This document shows, piece after piece, positions 17,993 to 26,292 of a stretch of DNA of 64,000 bases. A model generated the notes under the pieces. That model saw nothing but the letters and a program-made list of their open reading frames with translations, made no database searches and was not told where the DNA came from. Source of the stretch: JBGTFE01 sp036403235 (GTDB lineage: Bacteria > Acidobacteriota > Blastocatellia > Pyrinomonadales > Pyrinomonadaceae); the NCBI GenBank assembly GCA_036403235.1, contig DASWRI010000084.1, positions 1 to 64,000 on the forward strand, given 5' to 3'. Position numbers and translations under genes: made by a program. Position 1 is the first letter of the stretch. Each line of letters opens with the position of its first letter.

Positions 17993-18484
17993 TTGATTTT
18001 GCAAACGTGGACGCTGGCCGACGCGGGCGCGATGTTTGAACTCTGCCAGGATGCGGAAGTCATGCGATACGTCGGCGACGGAAAACCGCATGATTTTGAA
18101 AAAGTGCTGCAAATTTTAGAATGGGCGGAAAATTACCAGCGCGAAAACGATTTTTGCCGCTGGAAAGTGATTGAAAAGAAAAGCGGCGAAGTTATCGGAA
18201 GCTGCGGTTTTGCGCGCCCTCACGGAATGGAAGAAGTCGAGCTGGGTTATCTCTTCGGGCGAAAACACTGGGGAAAAGGTTTTGCGACCGAAGCGGCCCG
18301 CGGCTCAATGATTTACGGTTTCGAGAAATTGAGTTTTCGTGAAATAATTGCACTGACCGATTTGGAAAACGTCGCCTCGCAAAAGGTTTTGGAAAAAATC
18401 GGTTTCGCCCGACGCGGCGTCGAAATATTAGACGGCGAAGAAAATCTGGTTTACCTGGCGAAAAATCCCGAAATTATTTTATGA
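17993..18484 (+). CDS. RimJ/RimL-type GNAT acetyltransferase with an unclear start codon
   Basis: Acetyl-CoA-dependent N-acetyltransferase of the Acetyltransf_3 group, about 163 aa. Family features are GSCGFARPHGMEEVELGYLF, the acetyl-CoA loop WGKGFATEA and ENVASQKVLEKIGFARRG. The first start codon in frame is TTG at 17993, but homology clearly begins earlier: the codons from 17969 read IKILETNRLILQTWTL, the usual RimJ N-terminus. No ATG, GTG or TTG exists between the ndh stop (17954-17956) and 17993 in this frame. Translation may use a rare ATA or ATT start, or the start may be lost. It overlaps the next gene by 4 nt (ATGA). Confidence 0.82.
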   Translation: MILQTWTLADAGAMFELCQDAEVMRYVGDGKPHDFEKVLQILEWAENYQRENDFCRWKVIEKKSGEVIGSCGFARPHGMEEVELGYLFGRKHWGKGFATEAARGSMIYGFEKLSFREIIALTDLENVASQKVLEKIGFARRGVEILDGEENLVYLAKNPEIIL

Positions 18485-20685
18485 AAAAATTTATCTGTTT
18501 TGTTTTTATCTCTTTTCTGTGTATTTCTGCGGCAACGGCGAGCGAGCCGAAAATCTGGACGGTCGATACGCGCGCCGAAATTCTAAAAGGCGAGGCGAAA
18601 GGCGTCTCGATTGACGAAAACGGCACGATTACGCTCGCGCCGCGACTGACGGAAATTTACCGAACCGAGCAGTCTTACGTCTGGTCGAGCGCCGTCGACG
18701 CGTCCGGCAACGTTTATCTCGGAACGGGCAGCGACGGCAAAATTTTTAAGGTCGACTCATCGGGCAAAGGCGCGATTTTTTATGATTCGGGCGAGCTCAA
18801 CGTGTCGGCGCTGGCCGTCGGAAAAGCGGGCGAAATATATGCCGGAACTTCGCCGGACGGAAAAGTTTACCGCATCGACGCGAGCGGAAACGCGTCCGTT
18901 TTCTTTGAGCCGAAAGAAAAATATATCTGGTCTCTGGCCGTTTTTCCGGACGGAAGCGTTGCGGTCGGAACGGGCGAAAACGGCAAAATTTATCGCGTCC
19001 GCGCCGCGAATGCCGCTCCCGCGACTTCCCTTTTCTCCGACACGAGCGAAACGCATATTATCTCGATGGAAATCGACCGGCAAGGAAATCTCTATGCCGG
19101 AACCGATTCAAACGGCCTCGTTCTGCGCTTTTCGCCCGAAGGCAAGCCTTTTGCTTTGCTCGATTCGTCTCTCAGAGAGATTCACGATTTGGCCATCGGC
19201 GCCGACGGTTCGATTTACGCTCTTGCTTTGAGCGAATCGGCGACGACCAAACCGGCTGAAACGACAACGACGACAACGGCGGCTCAAACCGACCAGACGC
19301 CGATGGAAACACCCGCGACATCAAAAAGCCGGTATGATTTATCAAACGCAAAATCGGCCGTTTACCGGATTACGCCCGACGGCGTCAGCGACGTCATCTG
19401 GAATTCGTCAACCATCGTCGCGTTTTCCATCTACGCTCATCAAAACATCAAAAGCGGCGTTTTAATCGGAACTTCGGACAAAGGCAGAATTTACAACGCG
19501 AGCAACGACGGGCGCGAGACGCTCGTTCTACAGTCGGACGAAGGACAAATCTCGACTTTGCTTTCAAACGGGCAGAATCTTTACGCGACTTCGAGCAATC
19601 AGGGGAAACTTTACCGTTTCGGTGCGGAATCGGTCGCCGAAGGCGTTTATGAATCGTCAATTTTAGACGCGAAGGCGAGCGCCGATTGGGGGCGAATCTG
19701 GTGGCGCGCCGGCGGAAACGTCGTGCTCCAAACACGAACCGGAAACACCGAAAAGCCGAACGAAACGTGGAGCGATTGGAGCGCCGGTTACAATGACCAG
19801 AAAGGCGCGCAAATCAACAGCCCGAAAGCAAAATATCTGCAATGGCGCGCCGTTCTGAACCAAGCTTTACCAAAAGGCACTTCCGTATCGGGCAGTCTTT
19901 CGCCGAGCATTGGCTCGGGTATCGTCTTAGATTTAAATACTGCATTAAACGAAGTGAGCGTTTCATACTTACCGCGCAACATCGCGCCGGAAATTCTCTC
20001 CGTCCAGATTTTGCCGACAAACGTCGGCTTGCAGGCCAATCCGCCGATTCAGATTGACCCGAACATCGAAAATTCCGGGCTTGATTTGAGCGCTTTCGGC
20101 TTGCAGAATCCGCAGATTCCGCCGCGCCGGATTTACCAGCGAGGCGCGCGTTCGCTGCAATGGACGGCCGAAGACCGCAACGGCGACCGGCTCGAATACG
20201 ACGTTTATTATCGTGAAATCGGCGAGACGAACTTTAAGCTTCTGCGCGAAAATTTGCGCGAAAATTTCCTCACGCTCGACGGCTCGTCGCTGTCGGACGG
20301 ACGATATATTTTTAAAATCACGGCCAAAGATTCGCCTTCGAACACCGGTTCGCAGGCGCTTTCGGGCGAAAGATTGAGCGAGCCGGTCGATATCGACAAT
20401 ACGCCGCCGATTGTCACGGTCGTCGGCGCGCCGCAAGTTTCCGGCGATAAAGCTCGCGTCACGTTTGACGCGAGCGACGCGGCAAGCTTTCTGAATCGCG
20501 CCGAATACAGCTTAAACGGCGGCGACTGGCAAATCGTTTATTCGGAAGACGGAATTTCCGACGGCTCGCGCGAACGCTATACATTGGAAGTTCCGCTCAA
20601 AACAACGGGCGAATACACGGTCACGCTGCGCGTTTTCGACATCAACGGAAACGTCGGCAGCGCGCGCGTCGTGGTGAGAAGATAA
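18481..20685 (+). CDS. Secreted beta-propeller protein with C-terminal Ig-like region
   Basis: A 734-aa exported protein. A signal peptide (about 1-20, ending ATA-S) is followed by a repeating beta-propeller (about 40-390) with blades such as DASGNVYLGTGSDGKIFKVD, GEIYAGTSPDGKVYRID and GNLYAGTDSNGLVLRF. A Thr/Ala-rich insert lies near 255-280 (TTTTTAAQTDQTP). The C-terminal part (about 430-734) is beta-rich with fibronectin/Ig-like strands (DRNGDRLEYDVYYREIG; VTLRVFDINGNVGSARVVV). Propellers of this type resemble the two-component regulator propeller and NHL groups, but no signalling domain follows, so it is probably a surface or periplasmic binding protein of unknown ligand. Its start overlaps the acetyltransferase stop. 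Confidence 0.8.
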   Translation: MKKFICFVFISFLCISAATASEPKIWTVDTRAEILKGEAKGVSIDENGTITLAPRLTEIYRTEQSYVWSSAVDASGNVYLGTGSDGKIFKVDSSGKGAIFYDSGELNVSALAVGKAGEIYAGTSPDGKVYRIDASGNASVFFEPKEKYIWSLAVFPDGSVAVGTGENGKIYRVRAANAAPATSLFSDTSETHIISMEIDRQGNLYAGTDSNGLVLRFSPEGKPFALLDSSLREIHDLAIGADGSIYALALSESATTKPAETTTTTTAAQTDQTPMETPATSKSRYDLSNAKSAVYRITPDGVSDVIWNSSTIVAFSIYAHQNIKSGVLIGTSDKGRIYNASNDGRETLVLQSDEGQISTLLSNGQNLYATSSNQGKLYRFGAESVAEGVYESSILDAKASADWGRIWWRAGGNVVLQTRTGNTEKPNETWSDWSAGYNDQKGAQINSPKAKYLQWRAVLNQALPKGTSVSGSLSPSIGSGIVLDLNTALNEVSVSYLPRNIAPEILSVQILPTNVGLQANPPIQIDPNIENSGLDLSAFGLQNPQIPPRRIYQRGARSLQWTAEDRNGDRLEYDVYYREIGETNFKLLRENLRENFLTLDGSSLSDGRYIFKITAKDSPSNTGSQALSGERLSEPVDIDNTPPIVTVVGAPQVSGDKARVTFDASDAASFLNRAEYSLNGGDWQIVYSEDGISDGSRERYTLEVPLKTTGEYTVTLRVFDINGNVGSARVVVRR

Positions 20686-20689
20686 TTTA

Positions 20690-20741
20690 AAACGGAAAAT
20701 TGATAATGGAAAATTAAAGAAGCTATTGACGTTTTCCGTTT
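20690..20741. repeat. GGAAAATT-type hairpin repeat upstream of the SDR gene
   Basis: AAACGGAAAA (20690-20699) pairs with TTTTCCGTTT (20732-20741). Inside the loop is the tandem phrase GGAAAATTGATAATGGAAAA. The same GGAAAATTAA wording occurs in the long palindrome at 45302-45367. Confidence 0.65.
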
Positions 20742-20761
20742 CTACGCGGTTAATTAAAATT

Positions 20762-21601
20762 ATGAGTCTGACAAATGAAAGTATTGCGGTGGTGACGGGC
20801 GCGGCTTCGGGCATCGGGCGCGCTCTGGCGGTGCGGCTGGCGCGTGAAAAGATTGCGGGCATTGCGATTTCCGACGTCAACGAAAGCGGTCTGCGCGAGA
20901 CGGCCGCGATGATAGAAAAGCTCGGCGTTCCAGTTTCGACTCATATCGTCGATGTTTCAAATCGCCCCGAGATGGAGAAATTTGCCGGAGAGGTTTTAAC
21001 CGAACACGGGCGCGTGACGCATTTGATAAACAATGCGGGCGTCGCGCTGGTCGGGACGGTCGAGGAGCTTTCGCTCGAAGACATCGAATGGCTGATGGGA
21101 ATTAATTTTTGGGGAACGATTTACGGCGTAAAAATCTTTCTGCCCATTTTGCGCGAGCAAAAAGAAGCGCATATCGTCAATGTTTCGAGCGTTTTCGGAT
21201 TTGTCGCGCCGCCGGGACAGGCCGCCTACTGCGCCAGCAAATTCGCCGTTCGCGGCTTTACCGAATCTTTGCGCCACGAGCTTGAAAATTCAAACGTGCT
21301 GGTTTCGTGCGTTCATCCGGGCGGCGTCAAAACAAATATTTGCAGCGATAGCCGCGTCGGCGAAAATTCGGACGAAGCGGAAAAGAAAAAGACGGTCAAA
21401 TTTTTCGACCGGGCATCGCCGACGACCGCCGAAGAGGCCGCCGAAATCATCGTCAAAGGAATAAAAACGCGCAATCCGAGAATTTTAATCGGCTCGGATG
21501 CGCGCCAAATCGACATTGTGCAGCGATTGTTTCCCAAAAAATATTTCGCCGTTTTAGACAAACTCTCCGGCGGCGCGCTTTCAGCGTTGAGAAAACAATA
21601 G
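20762..21601 (+). CDS. Short-chain dehydrogenase/reductase (classical SDR)
   Basis: NAD(P)-dependent oxidoreductase of 279 aa. The cofactor motif VVTGAASGIGRALAVRLA is at residues 9-26, the structural motif LINNAGVA follows, and the catalytic Ser is in IVNVSSVFGF with YCASK providing Tyr and Lys. The C-terminal region (about 190-279) is longer than in minimal SDRs and resembles the DHRS7/retinol-dehydrogenase-like clade. The substrate is unknown. The start is the ATG at 20762 after a repeat-filled spacer; the longer frame from 20726 is not supported. The gene converges on the zinc-ribbon gene, with a strong hairpin between. Confidence 0.92.
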   Translation: MSLTNESIAVVTGAASGIGRALAVRLAREKIAGIAISDVNESGLRETAAMIEKLGVPVSTHIVDVSNRPEMEKFAGEVLTEHGRVTHLINNAGVALVGTVEELSLEDIEWLMGINFWGTIYGVKIFLPILREQKEAHIVNVSSVFGFVAPPGQAAYCASKFAVRGFTESLRHELENSNVLVSCVHPGGVKTNICSDSRVGENSDEAEKKKTVKFFDRASPTTAEEAAEIIVKGIKTRNPRILIGSDARQIDIVQRLFPKKYFAVLDKLSGGALSALRKQ

Positions 21602-21620
21602 GACGCGAAATTTAGAAAGA

Positions 21621-21710
21621 AGATTTGCCCGCGAATGGTCGCGAAAAACACGAAAATAAAAATCTTTTTAACTTTTTCGTGTCCTTTCGCTGCTTTTCGC
21701 GGGCAAATCT
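21621..21710. repeat. Long inverted repeat (TTTGCCCGCGAA family), also a likely bidirectional terminator
   Basis: The arms AGATTTGCCCGCGAA (21621-21635) and TTCGCGGGCAAATCT (21696-21710) are perfectly complementary, and the inner parts (AACACGAAAA with TTTTTCGTGT) extend the pairing. It lies between two convergent genes and ends in a run of T. A diverged copy of the same family occurs at 60652-60725. Confidence 0.8.
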
Positions 21711-21731
21711 TTTTTTATAAAAATCTGCGGG

Positions 21732-22298
21732 TTATTTCTTCGGCAAAGTCATCGTTTCGCCTTCCGAGTTCATTTCGAGATGACGCGTCGTATTGTCAGT
21801 CACGCTCGGCGGCACTAAATCGCCCGTTTTATAGCGCGATTCGGGGTCAACGTATTCGGTTCGATTCGGCGGAAGCGCGGCATTCTGCGACTGCGAAATC
21901 ACGTTTTGAGCAGGCTGTGACGGAAGCGTCGAAGCCTGCCGATTTCCGCCGGTTTTCAGCTGCATGTATTGCGCGACGCCGCTTCCGAGCATTCCGAACG
22001 CCGGCATAAGCATCCAGAACCACCAGCCGTTGCCTCTGCCCGTAACGCCCAAAACAATCGCGACCGTCAGAAAAGCCAGTCCCATAAACAGCTTTCCGAT
22101 GGCGCTTTCCCAGTTCACCGGCTTGCCTTTGCGATTCATCAAAATCATCGGCTGAACGGGCGAAATCATTCCGAAATGATGCGCCGTCCCGCTCGTTTTT
22201 CCTGATAAAGCGTCTGAGACGGTTGCCAAATCCGTTCCGCATTTGCGGCAAAATTTTCCCGTTTCGGGATTTTGTGTTCCACATTTTGGGCAAAACAT
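21732..22298 (-). CDS. Zinc-ribbon membrane protein of unknown function
   Basis: A 188-aa protein starting with a double-CxxC zinc ribbon (MFCPKCGTQN ... FCRKCGTDL), followed by a Ser/Pro linker and two transmembrane helices (about 69-84 and 88-107, LFMGLAFLTVAIVLGVTG and WWFWMLMPAFGMLGSGVAQY). A disordered Gln/Asn/Pro-rich tail ends TMTLPKK. The start at 22298 is set by AGAAGGA; the longer ORF from 22361 is unlikely. It lies 19 nt after rlmB on the same strand. Similar zinc-ribbon plus two-helix proteins are common in acidobacteria, and no function is known to me. Confidence 0.8.
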   Translation of the reverse strand: MFCPKCGTQNPETGKFCRKCGTDLATVSDALSGKTSGTAHHFGMISPVQPMILMNRKGKPVNWESAIGKLFMGLAFLTVAIVLGVTGRGNGWWFWMLMPAFGMLGSGVAQYMQLKTGGNRQASTLPSQPAQNVISQSQNAALPPNRTEYVDPESRYKTGDLVPPSVTDNTTRHLEMNSEGETMTLPKK

Positions 22299-22317
22299 AA
22301 TTTTTAGTCCTTCTGTT

Positions 22318-23145
22318 TCAGTCAGTTGTATGTTGGTTGTTTCTTTGTCTAATCGCTTCAAAAAGTATTACGCCGGCAGCGACCGAAACGTTCAAAGATT
22401 CGATTCGCCCGCGCATCGGAATTTTTACGAGCGCATCGCATTTTTCAGCCGTCAGGCGATGCAGGCCCTTGCCTTCGCCGCCCATGACGAGCGCCGTTTT
22501 CTGCGTCCAGTCCCATTCGGTATAAACAGTTTCGGCCTCGCCGCTCGTCCCGACGACCCAGACGTTATTTGATTTCAATTCTTCAATCAAACGATTTAAG
22601 TTTCCGACTTTCGCCACTTTAACATATTCGGTCGCGCCCGCGGAAGATTTGGCGACCGTTTCGGTCAGACCGACGGCGCGGCGCTCCGGGATAAAAACGC
22701 CGTCCGCGCCCGCGCATTCCGCCGTCCGCAAAATCGCGCCGAAATTTCGCGGGTCTTCGACGCCGTCGAGGATGATAATCAAAGAATTTTCTTTCGTCGC
22801 GATTGCCTGCAAAAGCTCGGCGGCGTCCGCGTACTCGGCCGAAGCAACGAACGCGATGACGCCTTGATGATTTGCGCTCGCCTCAACCATTCGCGACAGA
22901 TTTTCGCGCGAAGTTTTTTGCAGCAGAATGTTGTTTTTTCGACAAAGCTGAAAAATCTCGCCCAGACGATTTTCGCGCGCGCCGTCGGCGATGAATATTT
23001 TTTCGATTTTTTTCGGATTCGCCCGCAAAGCCTCGACGACGGGCAGCATTCCGAATATTATATTTGTCGCTCGCGCCGGCTCTTCATTTTTTGAAAGAGG
23101 CTTTTTCGGCTCGGAGTTTCCCGTTCTTCGCTTCGAATTATTCAT
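22318..23145 (-). CDS. rlmB: 23S rRNA (guanosine-2'-O)-methyltransferase RlmB / TrmH-family
   Basis: SpoU/TrmH (SPOUT) methyltransferase of 275 aa that most likely methylates G2251 of 23S rRNA. An N-terminal substrate-binding domain (about 28-100, NIIFGMLPVVEALRANPKKI) is followed by the knotted catalytic domain: motif 1 ILDGVEDPRNFGAILRTAE (with the conserved N and R), motif 2 LVMGGEGKGLHRL, and motif 3 IPMRGRIESLNVSVAAGVILFE. A basic Lys/Arg-rich N-terminal tail of about 25 residues could aid RNA binding. The start is the ATG at 23145; the alternative TTG at 23181 would overlap the upstream gene. Confidence 0.93.
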   Translation of the reverse strand: MNNSKRRTGNSEPKKPLSKNEEPARATNIIFGMLPVVEALRANPKKIEKIFIADGARENRLGEIFQLCRKNNILLQKTSRENLSRMVEASANHQGVIAFVASAEYADAAELLQAIATKENSLIIILDGVEDPRNFGAILRTAECAGADGVFIPERRAVGLTETVAKSSAGATEYVKVAKVGNLNRLIEELKSNNVWVVGTSGEAETVYTEWDWTQKTALVMGGEGKGLHRLTAEKCDALVKIPMRGRIESLNVSVAAGVILFEAIRQRNNQHTTD

Positions 23146-23158
23146 GCGATGTAAATTT

Positions 23159-24196
23159 CTATTTTGCTGAATTATCTTCAAGCAAATGCCACTGCAAGCG
23201 CGAATATTTATTAAACTGCGCCAGATTGTTGACGGTTGTAATATTTCCGAGATTAAAACGCCCGAAGCCTTCGCGCTTTAAGCCCTGCGAATCGATTTTT
23301 TCCTCGACCGTCCAGACCGCGCCCAGATTTTCTCTGACCTGCAAATAATCTTCGTTTAATTTTGCGTTCGGCGCGATTTCCGAGAGTTTCCTGGCGAGCT
23401 TTTTCAGATTGTCTTTCGCCAAAATTTCCTTTTCCGCCGCAAGACAGGAAAAATCGAAGCCCTTGGCGAAAATGCGATAACCGACTTTACCGTTGCGGCT
23501 GTAAACGTCAAACAAAAATTCGTCGGAAGCCGTTTCGGTGCTCTGCAAAATTTTGATATCGCCTTTTTTACTGCGCTTTTCGGTCGCCTCGACGCGGCGC
23601 TCAAAAATCGCGCCCGCGACAATCAAAGCCACATCTTCAAGCGCAATTTCGGCTATTTCGTCCCTGTTAAAAAATATCAAAACTACTTTCTCGTCAAAAA
23701 ATTCGAGCCCGCGCAGACGTTTCTGCGGTTTTTCCAACGCCAGCGCCGCATCGCTTAAAATAAAGGTTTCGACGCCCGCTTCTCGCAGACGCGCCTGCAC
23801 GATTTCCGCTTCTTTTTCCGACTCGGCGCGCGCCACGGGCAGAGTTTTTCCCGTCTCAAACAATTTTTCCGCGCTTTCTCTTTCGAGATTTAAAAGCGTC
23901 GCGATTTCAGCCGATTTTGCCGCATCGAAAGTTTCCCCGCTTGGCGAAAAAATCAAATTAAAACCCTTTTCCCAGATTTCCAGCTTTCGCAAATTGAGCT
24001 TTATGTTTCTGCTCTGCGCTTCGCTCATTTCAATCGCCGCGCCGCAGTAAAAACAGCCGAGCCGCGTCGGCGGATTTGTCCTTTGACATTTCGCGCAGTG
24101 AATCATCTCTTCGGGCTTAAATGCCGGAGTTTCCGTTTGCACTGCTAAATCTTTGAGCCATTCGCCGGTTTCCGTTGTTTCGGCTTCATTTTCCAT
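23159..24196 (-). CDS. Zinc-ribbon protein of unknown function
   Basis: A 345-aa, probably cytoplasmic protein with no signal peptide or membrane helix. Near residue 33 it has a zinc ribbon (CAKCQRTNP ... GCFYCG). After it comes an alpha/beta region of about 290 residues with weak internal symmetry: LLNLERESAEKLFETGKTLPVARAESE resembles the helix-turn seen in L7/L12-like ClpS-binding or DUF2007-type signal-transfer modules. This is not strong enough to name. It sits just upstream of rlmB (13 nt), so the two may be co-expressed. I do not recognise a characterised homologue. Confidence 0.7.
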   Translation of the reverse strand: MENEAETTETGEWLKDLAVQTETPAFKPEEMIHCAKCQRTNPPTRLGCFYCGAAIEMSEAQSRNIKLNLRKLEIWEKGFNLIFSPSGETFDAAKSAEIATLLNLERESAEKLFETGKTLPVARAESEKEAEIVQARLREAGVETFILSDAALALEKPQKRLRGLEFFDEKVVLIFFNRDEIAEIALEDVALIVAGAIFERRVEATEKRSKKGDIKILQSTETASDEFLFDVYSRNGKVGYRIFAKGFDFSCLAAEKEILAKDNLKKLARKLSEIAPNAKLNEDYLQVRENLGAVWTVEEKIDSQGLKREGFGRFNLGNITTVNNLAQFNKYSRLQWHLLEDNSAK

Positions 24197-24513
24197 AAAC
24201 TTCCTCGACTCTGATTATACGATGAAAAACGATTATCTTGTTAAAAGAAATACTTGACCAATGCTTCGTCAAAAAGGCAAACTATAAATAACTTATAAAA
24301 GCATTTATTTAACTGCGGTCGTATTTTAGAGAAAACGGATAAAAATTTAATTTCTAGAAATCATTTTTGAAAATTGTCGGGTTATTATCGGTTATAAATT
24401 AACATTGATTTTGTCGGAAAAATCATAAATCTTTTGCAAAATTCATCCTGATTTTCTCAAGCGCGACTGCGGTTCAATTTATCTTAATTTTTTTTACAAA
24501 GAGGGTTTGAACC
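24197..24513. other. 317-bp AT-rich divergent intergenic region
   Basis: Spacer between the divergent zinc-ribbon and NYN genes. It is AT-rich and ends with AGAGGG a suitable distance before the NYN start. I see no RNA gene, long hairpin or repeat. Promoters for both sides must be here but cannot be pinned. Confidence 0.5.
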
Positions 24514-25227
24514 ATGCAGTTTGATATGAGCGCCAACTCGTCGTGGCAGTTCGGACATCGCGGGCGCGTCGCCGTTTTTATTGACGGAAACAATCTTTTC
24601 CACGCCGCTCGATTTCATAATATAGATATCGATTACAACAAGCTTCTGCGCGTCTTGCTGGGCGACGGACGCCTTCTCCGCGCGTTTTTCTACACCGGCG
24701 TCGATGCCGGCGCGGAACGCCAGCAGGGCTTTCTGCTGTGGATGCGCCGCAACGGTTTTCGCGTCGTGCAGAAGGAGCTGAAAACTTTTTACGACGGCAC
24801 GCGCAAAGCGAATCTGGACGTCGAAATCGCCGTCGATATGCTCTCGCTCGCCGGACGTTACGACACGGCCGTTTTGGTTTCGGGCGACGAAGATTTCGTC
24901 TACGCGCTCAATGCCGTCGCCTACAAAGGCTGCCGCGTCGAGGTCGCCGGTTTTCGCTCGAATACGGCGCCGCGCCTGATTGATGTGGCCGATTTTTTCA
25001 TCGATTTGGGCGACATCGCCGAGCTCGTCCGGAAAGACGCGACACAGGGCGAAAGCTACGAGATTCCTTCGTTTATCCCGCCCGACGAGATGCCTCCGCC
25101 GGAGCTTTTGCGCCAGCAGCCGGAAAATTTTGCGGGCATGCCGAGCAAAATCCGTTTCGAGCCGAATTACGCCGAAGAAGAGGCCGATGATTTCTCCGAT
25201 TTGGTTAGGATAAAAGACGAAAGATAA
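24514..25227 (+). CDS. NYN-domain (LabA/DUF88) putative ribonuclease
   Basis: A 237-aa PIN-like NYN-domain protein. The conserved acids that coordinate the metal are in AVFIDGNNLFHAARF (D24), ANLDVEIAVDML (about 97-108) and LVSGDEDFVYAL (about 124-135), and the last strand is CRVEVAGFRSNTAPRLIDVADFF. NYN proteins are single-stranded RNA endonucleases or regulatory RNA-binding proteins. A Pro/Glu-rich tail (about 180-237) is likely disordered. The ribosome-binding site AGAGGG supports the ATG at 24514. DUF2203 follows in the same direction after a repeat hairpin. Confidence 0.88.
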   Translation: MQFDMSANSSWQFGHRGRVAVFIDGNNLFHAARFHNIDIDYNKLLRVLLGDGRLLRAFFYTGVDAGAERQQGFLLWMRRNGFRVVQKELKTFYDGTRKANLDVEIAVDMLSLAGRYDTAVLVSGDEDFVYALNAVAYKGCRVEVAGFRSNTAPRLIDVADFFIDLGDIAELVRKDATQGESYEIPSFIPPDEMPPPELLRQQPENFAGMPSKIRFEPNYAEEEADDFSDLVRIKDER

Positions 25228-25290
25228 ACTGAAAACTGAAAATTGAAAGCTGAATGTATAAATTTTCAGCTTCAAGTTTCACTTCTCACT
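25228..25290. repeat. GAAAACT / TTCAGCTTTC repeat hairpin between NYN and DUF2203 genes
   Basis: The stretch CTGAAAACTGAAAATTGAAA followed by GCTGAA is complementary in its core (GAAAGCTGAA with TTCAGCTTC). It is followed by TTTCACTTCTCACTT heptamer copies. It begins directly after the NYN stop codon and fills the 70-nt gap. Confidence 0.7.
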
Positions 25291-25297
25291 TGTTTTT

Positions 25298-25678
25298 ATG
25301 AAACTTTTCACCATCAGCGAGGCCAACAATTTGCTGCCCGTCATTCGCCCGAAGCTCGAAAAAATCAAGGCGCAATACGAAAATTTGGCAGTTTACCGCG
25401 AATCCGCCAAAGCGGCGGCAGTCGCCGCATCGGAATCCGGCGGCGGCGGGATGCAGGGCGGCTCGGCCTACGTCCAATCGCTTTATGAAATCGGAAAATT
25501 AACGACCGAACTCAATGACCTCGGCGTCGAACTCAAAGATTATTCGCGCGGCCTAATCGATTTCCCCTCGATGCGCGAAGGCCGCGTCGTCCTCCTCTGC
25601 TGGCAGCTCGGCGAAGACGAACGCATCGAATGGTGGCACGAACTGGAAGGCGGATTCATCGGCCGCCAACCTTTATAA
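25298..25678 (+). CDS. DUF2203 family protein
   Basis: A 126-aa soluble protein matching the DUF2203 pattern: the opening FTISEANNLLPVIRPKLEKI, helical heptads, a Gly-rich turn (SESGGGGMQGG) and the diagnostic end GLIDFPSMREGRVVLLCWQLGEDERIEWWHELEGGFIGRQPL in which the VLLCW and WWH residues are typical. The family is predicted to form a helical hairpin plus a small beta cap, and its function is unknown. It is separated from the upstream NYN gene by a repeat hairpin and converges on the 25.7-37.6 kb operon. Confidence 0.88.
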   Translation: MKLFTISEANNLLPVIRPKLEKIKAQYENLAVYRESAKAAAVAASESGGGGMQGGSAYVQSLYEIGKLTTELNDLGVELKDYSRGLIDFPSMREGRVVLLCWQLGEDERIEWWHELEGGFIGRQPL

Positions 25679-25705
25679 ATCGGCTTGTGAATTATTCATT
25701 ACAAC

Positions 25706-25724
25706 AAAGATGTCTACTATCTTT
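25706..25724. terminator. Small hairpin at the convergent end of the nine-gene operon
   Basis: AAAGAT (25706-25711) pairs with ATCTTT (25719-25724) across a 7-nt loop, touching the stop codon of the last operon gene. It is short and AT-rich, so terminator function is tentative. Confidence 0.3.
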
Positions 25725-26292
25725 ATTCAAAAGTAATTTCCTCTTTTTTATAATCGATTGAAATTCTCCCAAACTTTTCCAATGCTGATTGCCCCATTAA
25801 TAAAGGCGCTTTTAGGTTGTGAACCACGGAAGCCTCAATATTGATGAGAACTCTATCTCCAATCTTAACAGTTCTCAAAATAACAATTGTTCCTTCAGAA
25901 ACATCGCCGTTCGCATCCACGAAATCTCCTTTACCGGCAACATCTTCGTAGGTGAATTTGCCTTGGTCACGGAGAAGATTTATTTCAGTTTCTGAAATAG
26001 AAATTAATCCTGCTCCGGTATCAAAAATAAAATGCATCGGAACTCCATTGATTTCAGTAGGGATTTCATAAACTCCATTTGCTTTCTTCATTTTGACAAC
26101 CGTTTTGTCTTGTGTTGTTTCCGGCGTCTTGACAGACCCTCTATTTTCTGTCGATTCGGACGAATTTCCTTGCGTTATTCTTTCATTGTTACCTTTATTT
26201 ATACTTGTTTTTCTGCCCGATTTTGAACAACCGGTGTAAAAAAAAGCGCCGGCAGCACTAAAAATAATCATCAAACAGCAAATTTGTTTCAT
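25723..26292 (-). CDS. Retropepsin-like aspartic protease-domain lipoprotein (operon gene 9)
   Basis: A 189-aa predicted lipoprotein: hydrophobic leader and lipobox YTGC with lipidated C22. A Ser/Asn/Thr-rich linker (about 23-65) leads to a clan AA (retropepsin-like) domain, with the active-site triad in FIFDTGAGLISIS (D91, T92, G93) and the closing motif LLMGQSALEKFGRISIDY. Single-domain proteases of this type act as homodimers. It ends the operon and overlaps the MotB-like gene by 4 nt (ATGA), so it is translationally coupled to it. An envelope location suggests that it cleaves a periplasmic or membrane partner of the system, but the substrate is not known. Confidence 0.82.
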   Translation of the reverse strand: MKQICCLMIIFSAAGAFFYTGCSKSGRKTSINKGNNERITQGNSSESTENRGSVKTPETTQDKTVVKMKKANGVYEIPTEINGVPMHFIFDTGAGLISISETEINLLRDQGKFTYEDVAGKGDFVDANGDVSEGTIVILRTVKIGDRVLINIEASVVHNLKAPLLMGQSALEKFGRISIDYKKEEITFE

